This document shows positions 36,838 to 47,698 of a stretch of 64,000 nucleotides of DNA, in pieces (the stretch's first letter is position 1; the number at the start of each line of letters is the position of its first letter). This DNA comes from Paracyclopina nana (Eukaryota > Arthropoda > Copepoda > Cyclopoida > Cyclopettidae): contig JAGUCH010000003.1 of NCBI GenBank assembly GCA_019096065.1, forward strand, positions 4,898,001 through 4,962,000, in the 5' to 3' direction. The position numbers and the translations under genes are program-made. The notes under the pieces are model-generated. The model saw only the letters and a program-made list of their open reading frames with translations, was not told where the DNA came from and ran no database searches.

Positions 36838-39567
36838 CTCAAGAACTGCAAACCGTGTTCTCTGTTTTGAATCACGGTTGGGCTTGTCAGGGACTTTTCA
36901 TTTTTTCCGAGGTCAAGTCAACCGGGGTTTGCTGAGCGATTCGAGGCCAAGAAAAAACTTTGCCTCACCCCCAAGTACCGGACTCCCATATTTTTTATCT
37001 GTCTTTCCTTTTGGGTGGGATCATTGGGATCATTTGGGATCAAAATGGGAACAAGAATTGCAAACTGTGTTCTCCGCTTTGAATCACGGTTGGCATTATC
37101 AGGGACTTTTCATTTTTTCTGAGGTCAAGTCAACTGGGGTTTGCTGAGCAATTCGCAGCCAAAAAAAACTTTGCCTCACCCCCAAGTACCGGACTCCCAT
37201 ATTTTTTATCTGTCTTTCCTTTTGGGTGGGATCATTGGGATCATTTGGGATCAAAATGGGAACAAGAACTGCAAACCGTGTTCTCCGCTTTGAATCACAG
37301 TTGGGATTGTAAGGGACTTTTCATTTTTTCCGAGGTCAAGTCAACCGGGGTTTGCTGAGCAATTCGAGGCCAAGAAAAAACTTCGCCTCATGCCCAAGAA
37401 CCGGACTCCCCTATTTTTTATCTGTCTTTCTTTTTGGGTGGGATCATTGGGATCATTTGGGATCAAAATATGTTCAAGAACTGCAAACCGTGTTCTCCGC
37501 TTTGAATCGCGGTTTGGCTTGTCAGGGAAATTTCGTTTTTTCCGAGGTCAAGTGAACCGGGGTTTGCTGAGCCATTTGCGGCCAAAAAAATTTGCCTCAT
37601 GCCAAAGTACCTGACTCAGATATTTTTATCTGTCTTTCTTTTTGGGTGGGATCATTGGGATCATTTGGGATCAAATGTGTACTAGAACTGCAAACCGTGT
37701 TCTCCGCTTTGAATCGCGGTTGGGCTTGTCAGGGAAATTTCGTTTTTACCGAGGTCAAGTCAACCGGGGTTTGCTGAGCAATTCGAGGCCAAAAAAAAAT
37801 TTGCCTCATGCCAAAGTACCTGACTCAGATATTTTTTATCTGTCTTTCTTTTTGGGTGGGATCATTGGGATCATTTGGGATCAAATGTGTACTAGAACTG
37901 CAAACCGTGTTCTCCGCTTTGAATCGCGGTTTGGCTTGTCAGGGAAATTTCGTTTTTCCCAAGGTCAAGTGAACCGGGGTTTGCAGAGCCATTTGCGGCC
38001 AAAAAAATTTGCCTCATGCCAAAGTACCTGACTCAGATATTTTTATCTGTCTTTCTTTTTGGGTGGGATCATTGGGATCATTTGGGATCAAATGTGTACT
38101 AGAACTGCAAACCGTGTTCTCCGCTTTGAATCGCGGTTGGGCTTGTCAGGGAAATTTCGTTTTTACCGAGGTCAAGTGAACCGGGGTTTGCTGAGCAATT
38201 GGCGGCCAAAAAAAAATTTGCCTCATGCCAAAGTACCTGACTCAGATATTTTTTATCTGTCTTTCTTTTTGGGTGGGATCATTGGGATCATTTGGGATCA
38301 AATGTGTACTAGAACTGCAAACCGTGTTCTCCGCTTTGAATCGCGGTTTGGCTTGTCAGGGAAATTTCGTTTTTCCCGAGGTCAAGTGAACCGGTGTTTG
38401 CTGAGCCATTTGCGGCCAAAAAAATTTGCCTCATGCCAAAGTACCTGACTCAGATATTTTTATCTGTCTTTCTTTTTGGGTGGGATCATTGGGATCATTT
38501 GGGATCAAAATATGTTCAAGAACTGCAAACCGTGTTCTCCGCTTTGAATCGCGGTTTGGCTTGTCAGGGAAATTTCGTTTTTACCGAGGTCAAGTGAACC
38601 GGGGTTTGCTGAGCAATTGGCGGCCAAAAAAAAATTGCCTCATGCCAAAGTAACTGACTCAGATATTTTTTATCTGTCTTTCTTTTTGGGTGGGATCATT
38701 GGGATCATTTGGGATCAAATGTGTACTAGAACTGCAAACCGTGTTCTCCGCTTTGAATCGCGGTTTGGCTTGTCAGGGAAATTTCGTTTTTACCGAGGTC
38801 AAGTGAACCGGGGTTTGCTGAGCAATTGGCGGCCAAAAAAAAATTGCCTCATGCCAAAGTACCTGACTCAGATATTTTTTATCTGTCTTTCTTTTTGGGT
38901 GGGATCATTGGGATCATTTGGGATCAAATGTGTACTAGAACTGCAAACCGTGTTCTCCGCTTTGAATCGCGGTTGGGCTTGTCAGGGAAATTTCGTTTTT
39001 ACCGAGGTCAAGTGAACCGGGGTTTGCTGAGCAATTGGCGGCCAAAAAAAAATTGCCTCATGCCAAAGTTCCTGACTCAGATATTTTTATCTGTCTTTCT
39101 TTTTGGGTGGGATCATTGGGATCATTTGGGATCAAATGTGTACTAGAACTGCAAACCGTGTTCTCCGCTTTGAATCGCGGTTGGGCTTGTCAGGGAAATT
39201 TCGATTTTACCGAAGTCAAGTGAACCAGGGTTTGCTGAGCCATTTGCGGCCAAAAAAATTTGCCTCATGCCAAAGTACCTGACTCTGATATTTTTTATCT
39301 GTCTTTCTTTTTGGGTGGGATCATTGGGATCATTTGGGATCAAATGTGTACTAGAACTGCAAACCGTGTTCTCCGCTTTGAATCGCGGTTTGGCTTGTCA
39401 GGGAAATTTCGTTTTTTCCGAGGTCAAGTGAACCGGGGTTTGCTGAGCCATTTGCGGCCAAAAAAATTTGCCTCATGCCAAAGTACCTGACTCAGATATT
39501 TTTATCTGTCTTTCTTTTTGGGTGGGATCATTGGGATCATTTGGGATCAAATGTGCTCAAGAACTGC
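36838..39567 (+). repeat. left arm: ~210-bp tandem repeat, ~13 units
   Basis: Units beginning agaactgcaaaccgtgttct recur at about 36.84, 37.05, 37.26, 37.47, 37.68, 37.89, 38.10, 38.31, 38.52, 38.73, 38.94, 39.15 and 39.35 kb. Unit lengths vary between 207 and 211. The three outermost copies are the most diverged (gggactttt instead of gggaaattt); inner copies are nearly identical, consistent with homogenisation toward the inside. Confidence 0.9.
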
Positions 39568-39689
39568 TCGCGTAACGTGTATTATTGCCAGAGCAAAATT
39601 CACCTAGTTTTGACAAGTCTAGTCTCCTAGTGCAAAAAGTAACTGAAACTAGCATATTTTTCGGCAACTTTTTGAGCTCGGAATGAAAC

Positions 39690-40925
39690 TCGCGTAACAT
39701 AGCAGTTAAGCAAAAATTGTGCATCGCGCGGTACTTCCTCTTAATTGCTAATAAAAAACGAAATTCTTGACCAAGTCAAATTTGAGTCAAAATGTCAATA
39801 GCAGGCGATAGTTTGAGTAAACTAGACTCAAAATATGAGACAAAGTCAAACTTTTGACTCATTTTAAATTCGCAAGAGAGAAAACTTGCGCATCGCGCGG
39901 TACTTCTACTTAATTGCTAATAAGATACAAAATTCTTGACCAAGTCAATTTTAAGTCAAAATGTCAGTTGCAGTTGATAGTTTGAGTTAACTTGCCTCAA
40001 ACTATGAGGCAAAGTCAAACTTTTGACTCATTTTAAATTCGCCAGAGAGAAAACTTGCGCATCGCGCGGTACTTCTACTTAATTGCTAATAAGATACAAA
40101 ATTCTTGACCAAGTCAATTTTAAGTCAAAATGTCAGTTGCAGTTGATAGTTTGAGTTAACTTGACTCAAAATATGAGGCAAAGGCAAACTTTTGACTCAT
40201 TTTAAATTCGCCAGAGAGAAAACTTACGCATCGCGCGGTACTTCTTCTTAATTGCTAATAAAAAACGAAATTCTTGACCATGTCAATTTTTTTGTCAAAA
40301 TATCAGTTGCAGGCGATAGTTTGAGTCAACTTGACTCAAAATATGAGACAAAGTCAAACTTTTGACTCATTTTAAATTCGCAAGAGAGAAAACTTGCGCA
40401 TCGCGCGGTACTTCTATTTAACTGCTTATAAAACACGAAATTCTTGACAAAGTCAATTTTGAGTCAAAATATCAGTTGCAGGCGATAGTTTGAGTCAACT
40501 TGACTCAAAATATGAGACAAAGTCAAACTTTTGACTTATTTTGAATTCGCCAGAGAGAAAGCTTGCGCATCGCACGGTACTTCTACTTAACTGCTAAAAA
40601 AAACACGAAATTCTGGACAAAGTCAATTTTGAGTCAAAATATCAGTTGCAGGCGATAGTTTGAGTCAACTTGACTCAAAATATGAGACAAAGTCAAACTT
40701 TTGACTTATTTTGAATTCGCAAGAGAGAAAGCTTGCGCATCGCGCGGTACATCTACTTAACTGCTAATAAAACACGAAATTCTTGACAAAGTCAATTTTG
40801 AGTCAAAATATTAGTTGCAGGCGATAGTTTGAGTCAACTTGACTCAAAATATGAGACAAAGTCAAACTTTTGACTCATTTTAAATTCGCAAGAGAGAAAA
40901 CTTGCGCATCGCGCGGTACTTAACT
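39690..40925 (+). repeat. core satellite: 169-170-bp tandem repeat, ~7 units
   Basis: The marker catcgcgcgg starts at 39722, 39891, 40060, 40229, 40399, 40568 (as catcgcacgg), 40738 and 40907, a strict 169-170-bp period. Each unit has several copies of GTCAA/TTGAC-type words (agtcaaacttttgactcatt). It is unrelated to the flanking 210-bp repeat. About 120 bp (39,570-39,690) and 215 bp (40,926-41,140) of unique sequence connect it to the arms. Confidence 0.9.
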
Positions 40926-41139
40926 GCATGCTTATGTAGCACAGTAATAAAGCTGAAAATGCATTTTTGACATGCGCAATTAAGGCCCTGTTCACATGCG
41001 AAAATATCAACAAAATAATGCGCGATATTTTGCTTATATTTGCAAATATCTGGTATTTGTAAAAAGATTTTTTTAGATTTTGACAAAAGAATCGCTCTAT
41101 TGCATATTGGTACCAAAAGCCATCCTGTCAGGTGCTTAA

Positions 41140-42375
41140 GCAATTTTTTTTTGGCCGCCAATTGCTCAGCAAACCCCGGTTCACTTGACCTCGGTAAAAA
41201 CGAAATTTCCCTGACAAGCCCAACTGCGATTCAAAGCGGAGAACACGGTTTGCAGTTCTAGTACACATTTGATCCCAAATGATCCCAATGATCCCACCCA
41301 AAAAGAAAGACAGATAAAAAATATCAGAGTCAGGTACTTTGGCATGAGGCAAATTTTTTTTTGGCCGCCAATTGCTCAGCAAACCCTGGTTCACTTGACC
41401 TCGGTAAAAACGAAATTTCCCTGACAAGCCTAACCGTGATTCAAAGCGGAGAACACGGTTTGCAGTTCTAGTACACATTTGATCCCAAATGATCCCAATG
41501 ATCCCACCCAAAAAGAAAGACAGATAAAAAATATCAGAGTCAGGTACTTTGGCATGAGGCAAATTTTTTTTTGGCCGCCAATTGCTCAGCAAACCCCGGT
41601 TGACTTGACCTCGGAAAAAACGAAATTTCCCTGACAAGCCCAACCGCGATTCAAAGCGGAGAACACGGTTTGCAGTTCTGGTACACATTTGATCCCAAAT
41701 GATCCCAATGATCCCACCCAAAAAGAAAGACAGATAAAAAATATCAGAGTCAGGTACTTTGACATGAGGCAAATTTTTTTTTGGCCGCCAATTGCTCAGC
41801 AAACCCCGGTTCACTTGACCTCGGTAAAAACGAAATTTCCCTGACAAGCCCAACCGCGATTCAAAGCGGAGAACACGGTTTGCAGTTCTAGTACACATTT
41901 GATCCCAAATGATCCCAATGATCCCACCCAAAAAGAAAGACAGATAAAAAATATCAGAGTCAGGTACTTTGGCATGAGGCAAATTTTTTTTTGGCCGCCA
42001 ATTGCTCAGCAAACCCCGGTTGACTTGACCTCGGTAAAAACGAAATTTCTCTGACAAGCCCAACCGCGATTCAAAGCAGAGAACACAGTTTGCAGTTCTA
42101 GTACACATTTGATCCCAAATGATCCCAATGATCCCACCCAAAAAGAAAGACAGATAAAAAATATCAGAGTCAGGTACTTTGGCATGAGGCAAATTTTTTT
42201 TTGGCCGCCAATTGCTCAGCAAACCCCGGTTCACTTGACCTCGGTAAAAACGAAATTTCCCTGACAAGCCCAACCGCGATTCAAAGCGGAGAACATGGTT
42301 TGCAGTTCTAGTCCACCCAATCCCACCCAAAAAGATAGACAGATAAAAAATATCAGAGTTAAGTACTCAGGCAAA
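41140..42375 (-). repeat. right arm: 210-bp tandem repeat inverted, ~5.7 units
   Basis: The repeat unit of the left arm recurs in reverse complement at exactly 210-bp steps (the T-run before ttggccgcca at 41351, 41561, 41771, 41981, 42191). The outermost unit (42.3-42.42 kb) is diverged and shortened, mirroring the diverged outer units of the left arm. Because 210 is a multiple of three, one minus-strand frame stays open for 400 codons through all units. Confidence 0.9.
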
Positions 42376-42545
42376 TTTGTTTGGCCGTTAATCGCTCAGC
42401 TAACCTCAGTTCACTTGACCTCAGTAATAATGAAATGTTGTGTGATTTTGTGCCTGATAAATTCTTGTTATGTTTAACCGTGTGTCAAAGCACTGAGAAC
42501 GGCAAGTTTTCATTGCATTTGAAGGCTGGCTCTGCAGACGCAGCC

Positions 42546-42553
42546 GGTAAAAG
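42546..42553. repeat. right target-site duplication GGTAAAAG
   Basis: Exact copy of 36721-36728. Removing the element and one copy would leave about 250 bp between the DDX47 stop and the next start codon. Confidence 0.9.
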
Positions 42554-42627
42554 GTATTTGCTGAAAGCTCTCCGTTGCGTTGTAAGAGCATTGATCGTTC
42601 ATCAAAACTTCTCAGTAGGCATTCGCC

Positions 42628-43674
42628 ATGGCTTGCAACAAGAGTGATATTAATGAGCGTGATTTGGAAGAGCTGGAAAAATTCTACTACAGGCTGACAA
42701 TAGCTTGTGTGAGTATCATCCTAGAAATTCTGAGTTCCATTTTATTGGTAGGGATAATATTGTTCGAAAAGTTCGGTGGCGACCCTCAGAAACGTATCTT
42801 GACAAACCAGCTAATTTCTGGCCTCTGCTTAACTGGTCTACTATACAACGCAATCCCTGTTAATGCTTTCATATTCCGTATGCTCATTGGCCACACACTA
42901 AATCATTGGCTTGGTGAGGCGTTCTTCTTTGCGAGACGAGCATTGGTAACGGCTGGCCTTTTTTTCTTAAGCGAAATGGCGATTTATAGGTGGGTTTTAT
43001 CAAGGCACATCTGTGATTACGTAAAATTAAAGCGAAATCTCCTCCACAAGATATCTGGCTAAATTCGTTTGGAAACGAGTACCGCCTATTGTAGATGACT
43101 TCTTTGGAACATTCTTCTTCCTAGCGTTCTATTCTAGGTCAAGTGTATTTGAAGTTAACAGGCTGAGCTTCATAATGGCAGGAGAGGCTCAGTTTCAGTC
43201 CTGTGATCCATCAGGTCCTAAATTAAGGTAAACTCCCCATCATTGCACTAAAAATGTAATATTTTGGTATAGTTCTGCGTTCTCAGAATCTTTCAGATTA
43301 CATTAGCATTGTCGCTAGTAATTTACATCACATCGGGAGCGCGGAGTGGTCTTAAAAGGGTCATAATATTTGTCAAGAAATTCAGACCTGCCACAACATC
43401 TTATCCAAGATCAGCGCTTGACGAACCAACAACCGGAAGATATAACACAACTGCTCAAAACAAGGAACTATTTAGCTTTCGTATAAACGCATTGTTCATA
43501 ATAGCTCTGCTGTCCCCTTCCCTCCGGTTCCTCACAAAAAATGACATTTCGCATTTTTTCGATCCAGTCATTGTGTTTCTGTATATCTATTTCACTTTGT
43601 GTGTTATGTCCCCTCTTAACTATTGGCTCAAGAACCGTGAAATACCCAAATGTTTTGTAAGAGGTTTCAAGTAA
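42628..43674 (+). CDS. divergent rhodopsin-like seven-transmembrane protein
   Basis: Exons 42628-42989, 43051-43227 and 43287-43674 (introns 61 and 59 bp) join in frame to 308 residues. Seven hydrophobic segments are visible: CVSIILEILSSILLVGIILF, LISGLCLTGLLYNAIPVNAF, ALVTAGLFFLSEMAIY, FFGTFFFLAFY, ITLALSLVIYI, INALFIIALLSPSLRF and VIVFLYIYFTLCVMSPLNYW. After TM3 the spliced EMAIYRYLA resembles the E/DRYLA motif of class A GPCRs, and SPLNYW in TM7 may stand for NPxxY. It is probably an orphan G protein-coupled receptor. The foldback element ends 82 bp upstream of the ATG, so its promoter has probably been changed. Confidence 0.65.
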
Positions 43675-44092
43675 TTAAAGGAAAAGTTTTCATATTCGGC
43701 TTATAGAATTGTACCACGCTTCCTCTCACATGTTATATCAGAAATAAGTCCAAAAATTGGAGAGGAACAATTTATATCCGAGGTTGGGTGAAAATCATTT
43801 TTTAGCTCATTTTCCGTCTAACAGAAGTAAGCAATTTTTAGGGCAGAATAGGAATACTTTTAAGCAAAAAGCTTAGAGATGCTCGACCTTTTGGACTGTA
43901 GACATGGATAGCGCATGAAAAGAAGTTTCGAAATTACATTTTTTGCCAAAAAGGATGCTGAAAGTGCGCAGAAAAAGTAATTATTAAATTCTGCTTTCAA
44001 CATTGACTTACTTTTTGGGTCCGTCATGTTTAAGAAGACAACAAATTCTTCCATTTTGGACAGCTAGCTGATCGGAGTCTGAAAGTTCCAAA
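43675..44092. other. intergenic, GPCR to ATP5PF
   Basis: 418 bp holding the 3' flank of the 7TM gene and the ATP5PF promoter region. Nothing further is recognised. Confidence 0.35.
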
Positions 44093-44425
44093 ATGATGTC
44101 CTCAACTAGCAACTTGCTCAGGCTGGCTCCCCAAATCTTACGGATCGGAAGTCAGAGGAACTTGGCCACAACTTTTGTTGCGGCCCAAAAAGTTGCTACT
44201 GATCCAATTCAGGGACTTTTCGTCGAGAAAATTCGTGACTACGCCACAAAAAAGAAGGCCTCCGGTGGAAAATTTGTCGATGCCACTCCCGAAGTGCAAG
44301 CGGAGATTCAAAACGACCTCGACAAAGTGGCAAAAGTTTATGGTGGTGGCAAGGGCGTGGACATGACCAAGTTTCCCGATTTCAAGTGGCAAGAACCAGC
44401 CATTGAGGTTCCAGATTTGAAGTAA
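44093..44425 (+). CDS. ATP5PF: ATP synthase coupling factor 6, mitochondrial
   Basis: Single exon, 110 residues. An Arg-containing presequence (LLRLAPQILRIGSQRNLAT) is followed by DPIQGLFVEKIRDYATKKKA, SGGKFVDATPEVQAEIQNDL and FPDFKWQEP, the full F6 signature. F6 is part of the peripheral stalk of mitochondrial ATP synthase. Two consecutive ATGs (MM) are available as start. AATAAA at 44470-44475 is the likely poly(A) signal; the gene converges on the C1q-type gene, 126 bp away. Confidence 0.93.
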   Translation: MMSSTSNLLRLAPQILRIGSQRNLATTFVAAQKVATDPIQGLFVEKIRDYATKKKASGGKFVDATPEVQAEIQNDLDKVAKVYGGGKGVDMTKFPDFKWQEPAIEVPDLK

Positions 44426-44550
44426 ATTTACTCTATTCAAGCGTTTCTTTCTCAGCATAGTAGTCTCTAAATAAATTTGGAAGACAAAAAAGCGAAACGT
44501 ATGTATGTTGATTATTTTTTTTCTATTTCTTTTGGACAATATCACAACTT

Positions 44551-46083
44551 TTAATCTGCTTCTATTAAGTGCCCAGTAAAAGTAGTAAGGTCATGTTCTG
44601 GGTGATTGTAAATCCTCCCATGTGTCACTTGCAAATGAATTTGGTCATTTTCAACAAGCTTCATATGCCACATTTGCCCAACGTTGTCGTGGGACCCCCT
44701 ACTTCGAATTCTAAATTGGATCACTTGGTTTTTGTAGATGGCCACATCACAATTATCACTCTTCCCATAATGAGCTGAAAACTCGTAGGTGCCATTCAGT
44801 GGAGCAGTGAAAATGCCGGATGTTGCATTGAAGCTGTCCCCGATATTTGTGACAACATGATTGTATGTGATCAAGCCGCTAAAGTAACCCGTTACGTCTC
44901 TGTAAGCATGGAAAACCACTCCTGCTGGCAAAGGTTTCACGCTCAAGTATCCGATGAACTCTTCCATGTCCGTGTTCGTGTAGTCGCTGTACCTATCCAT
45001 ATGACAATATGCCAGCCTCGGATACCTGTCGTATTGTCCTTTCAATATGTAAATACCGGGCTTGACGTGGCCTTTCATTTTTAAAAAGTTGCAGGTCACC
45101 TCATTCGAATTTAGTTGTACTTGGCCTGAACACTTGAGCCTTCCTATGGTCACTTTGGCAGTTTCCATTGCGAAATCCAACGGGCCATAAGCAAAAAGGG
45201 TTATAGGAAGAATTTCTTTGGCAGTGATGCTTCCTATGTCGGCCGTCATCTCTGGCCTCTTTGCATCGCAATTACAACTGTAGTCGAGGGTCCCTTTTTT
45301 GTGGCAGTTCTTTGCCTCTCCGCAGTGGCATACATGAGCATCTATTTGGCTACCCGAGAAAAAATGTCTCTTCGTCCCATTTTTGTCAAGCCACCAACCA
45401 AAGTAGGTATCATCGTAAGCAAGAGGCGCTAGAAAGCATTCAAAAGCCAGTTGTTGGTGGCAATTGTCCGATAGTTGAATAAGGGCCTCAATTTGTTCAT
45501 TTGGTACTCCATAATTAATAGGATACTTGGCGCAGCCAATGTAGCCGCAGTGCTCAACTTCAAATGTTTCCTCTTTGTCATGGAGAAATTCGGTAAATCC
45601 TTCCTCGAAGTCGCAATATGCTTTTATTGGAGGAAATCCAATTTGGTGTCCATCAGGGTCGATAGAATACATACCACTTCTTGTTATGCCATTTTGAGAT
45701 AGCTCATGGCATGATCTCATGATGTTGATTTTGGACATCTCGTCAAGGTTATCGAGCTTTTTATTTACCAAGGCTTCCGAAAGGGCTGATGATTCATGTT
45801 GAAAGTTCTCCTTGAGTTTTTCTACAAGCATTGTCACATTCTCTTGGATCAATGCAAATTGATTAGGATCACTTTCTTCTGTGATCTTGCGATCTATATC
45901 TTCTTGATGCATCTCAAGTCGATGAATTTTCTGCGTCTGCTCGTCAATTCTCTTCACTTGGTATTGTATGAAATCCACAAGGGATTGAGCTGAGGCACTG
46001 TCCATTTTGACTTCTGTCATGGCTAAGCAAGACGAAAAAATGAGTGTTGTCCTCAGCCATGAAACCATCCCAAAAGCTTGCAT
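44551..46083 (-). CDS. secreted coiled-coil / CNTNAP-like fibrinogen-type / C1q protein
   Basis: Single exon, 510 residues. A signal peptide (TTLIFSSCLA) is followed by a coiled coil (about 30-135) and a fibrinogen-related N-part (SCHELSQNGITRSGMYSIDPDG...AYCDFEEG). Next comes a Cys-rich block CHCGEAKNC..GTLDYSCNCDA with DIGSITAKEILPIT..AYG, the pattern of the fibrinogen-like region of CNTNAP/neurexin-type proteins. The C-terminal C1q jelly roll follows (about 385-510, VVFHAYRDVTGYFSG...IFTAPLNGTYEFSAHYG...VENDQIHLQV...FTGHLIEAD). It is likely an extracellular trimer with a lectin-like or adhesive role. This domain combination is unusual; ligand unknown. Confidence 0.8.
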   Translation of the reverse strand: MQAFGMVSWLRTTLIFSSCLAMTEVKMDSASAQSLVDFIQYQVKRIDEQTQKIHRLEMHQEDIDRKITEESDPNQFALIQENVTMLVEKLKENFQHESSALSEALVNKKLDNLDEMSKINIMRSCHELSQNGITRSGMYSIDPDGHQIGFPPIKAYCDFEEGFTEFLHDKEETFEVEHCGYIGCAKYPINYGVPNEQIEALIQLSDNCHQQLAFECFLAPLAYDDTYFGWWLDKNGTKRHFFSGSQIDAHVCHCGEAKNCHKKGTLDYSCNCDAKRPEMTADIGSITAKEILPITLFAYGPLDFAMETAKVTIGRLKCSGQVQLNSNEVTCNFLKMKGHVKPGIYILKGQYDRYPRLAYCHMDRYSDYTNTDMEEFIGYLSVKPLPAGVVFHAYRDVTGYFSGLITYNHVVTNIGDSFNATSGIFTAPLNGTYEFSAHYGKSDNCDVAIYKNQVIQFRIRSRGSHDNVGQMWHMKLVENDQIHLQVTHGRIYNHPEHDLTTFTGHLIEAD

Positions 46084-47452
46084 CTTTCTGATATCATCAT
46101 TAAATAGCTCAATAAGCTTTATATCTAAGTTTGCGACAATGAAAACTAGTTTTTTTGCTGGCGTAGCTTGGAAATTCCAAAATTGAAAAAAGCAAAGGTC
46201 AAAAAACTAAACTTGCGAATTGCCCACTTACCGTACCCGCGCAAATCATGGTTCGTTCGATGATTAATACGCTCAAATTTAAGTCTCCCGTTATCATAGT
46301 TTCCGAAAAAGATTGCACGTTCTCGGTATCAGGGCAATCAACAATTAACGGCTCTGCTCGGTATATGGCAACAAGTTGTTCCAAAAGGGTTGCATCATCC
46401 CTTTAGCCTTAGGCTGCTCAGAACTCAGCGCTGGAGCTTGCATGTTTCTTTAATGGACTGCTAAGACAAGGGAAGCTTAATATTAAATATCTATTTATAT
46501 ATGTAAACAATTGATAAAACAAGCTAATGAAATAGCTGAGCAAACTTTGTAAAGTAAAAATCGAATGGCAACTTAGCTGGCTCGAGGTTGAGAGAGCCAA
46601 GTAATGCTACGAGATTTTTACTTTGTAAAATGAGCTCAGACATTTTGTAAGCCTGTGTGGGAGTTCGAACACCCTCTGAGACCGACACACGACGCTCTTA
46701 CGAGACAATGTACAGAGATGTTTACTAGAGTATAGCCGTGTATTTACTGACTGTCTTATACATATGAATTCCACCGGGAAGGCAGGCTGTGGCGCCCGAG
46801 CAACGCAGGCCCGTGTTCCTGCCAAAAATTGCTTTCCATCATTTAAAGCAATATGGCTATGAAGCAATGAAAGTTTGACAACGGCCATTTTCAAAATGCT
46901 AAATTGTTTTCAAATCAGACTGCTCAGCACTTACAATTTCAGCCCAGACCAAATTTGCCCTGGTTTTTTCTCATACCTAGAGCCAGAATGCTGAGTTGGC
47001 TCTGAAGTACAAAGTGGTACAGCTACTTTACATGCAGTTTCAGGATATCACCAGATTTTTTACATCAGGTTGCTCAGGACTAATGGAGCTTACATTTACA
47101 TTAAATTGACCACTGAGACAGGGGAAAAAGGCACACAATGCCCACAATACCCACATGACACAAATCTGGCACACAATTACTAAAAGGCACACAATTTTGA
47201 AAAATGAGTCTCAAATAAAAAATCACTCTTGTAATGTTGACCGGGAAAATAATGCATACTCTGGCTGAACTATTATTCAAATTTGCCCATATGCATTAAA
47301 TTGCTAACAGCCCAATAGCTAGCTGAGAAAGTTGGCCAGAGATGGCGACACCTTACAAATGGCCCAAATGGGAAGTCAGTCCCAAGCAGCCTGCACCGAA
47401 AAATATGCCCTCAAATTTTGCATAATATTATTACGAATTTAATATTCGTAGT
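46084..47452. other. gene-poor stretch upstream of the C1q-type gene
   Basis: 1.4 kb with no convincing coding exon. A single B-box-like ggtgttcgaactcc (minus strand near 46,665) lacks an A box at the right distance. At 47,430 there is a small palindrome (ttacgaatttaatattcgta) directly before the dispersed repeat. Confidence 0.35.
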
Positions 47453-47698
47453 AAAATTCCAGATCACTTGTGGCTTCGCCACTCGATGATCTTTCATTTG
47501 ACTACTCATGAGCGAAAAACCCTATATGGACGAGTCATCAGGACAGTATTGACATTTTTGTCAGCTTCGTGAGGGTTAAAAGTCCCAATAGTACTGTTAA
47601 ATGCTGAAAATTCATTAATTTATCAATTAAATTGGCCTTAAAAACGATAGCTCGTTTGCAGGTAAAACTTTGCGGTCAATCGCGCGCGCGCGCATCTA
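47453..47698 (+). repeat. dispersed repeat, second copy of the 469-670 family
   Basis: It contains the central stem (gtggcttcgccac), ctcatgagcgaaaaacccta, tcatcaggacagtat and the tail through tagctcgtttgcaggtaaaa to a (CG)n run. It lacks the left arm of the palindrome seen at 377-522. Confidence 0.65.

Larger units (their letters stand above)
36729..42545. mobile_element. 5.8-kb foldback-type transposon with satellite arms
   Basis: The first ~60 bases (start ggctgcgtctgcagagccag) are the near-perfect reverse complement of the last ~60 (end ctggctctgcagacgcagcc). The similarity fades but continues to about 100 bp. An exact 8-bp duplication flanks the element. Inside, the left arm (36.84-39.57 kb) has about 13 copies of a ~207-211-bp repeat. 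The right arm (41.14-42.37 kb) has about 5.7 copies of the same repeat in reverse, and the core is a 169-170-bp satellite. There is no transposase. Tandem-repeat arms inside inverted termini are the architecture of foldback elements (Drosophila FB, sea-urchin TU, Galileo). An 8-bp duplication is known for hAT, P and Merlin families, so the superfamily is open. Mobilisation would need an enzyme supplied elsewhere. Confidence 0.85.

Noticed and set aside
37352..39490. Many 60-130-codon open frames in the left satellite arm
   Set aside because: They are frames of the same ~210-bp repeat unit, broken whenever the unit length changes; no start context, no known domain.
36838..42375. CRISPR-like array
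   Set aside because: Repeats are 169-211 bp and directly adjacent with no spacers, in an animal genome; they are satellites.
46640..46760. tRNA gene suggested by a B-box-like ggtgttcgaactcc on the minus strand
   Set aside because: No A box or pairing acceptor stem at the right distance.
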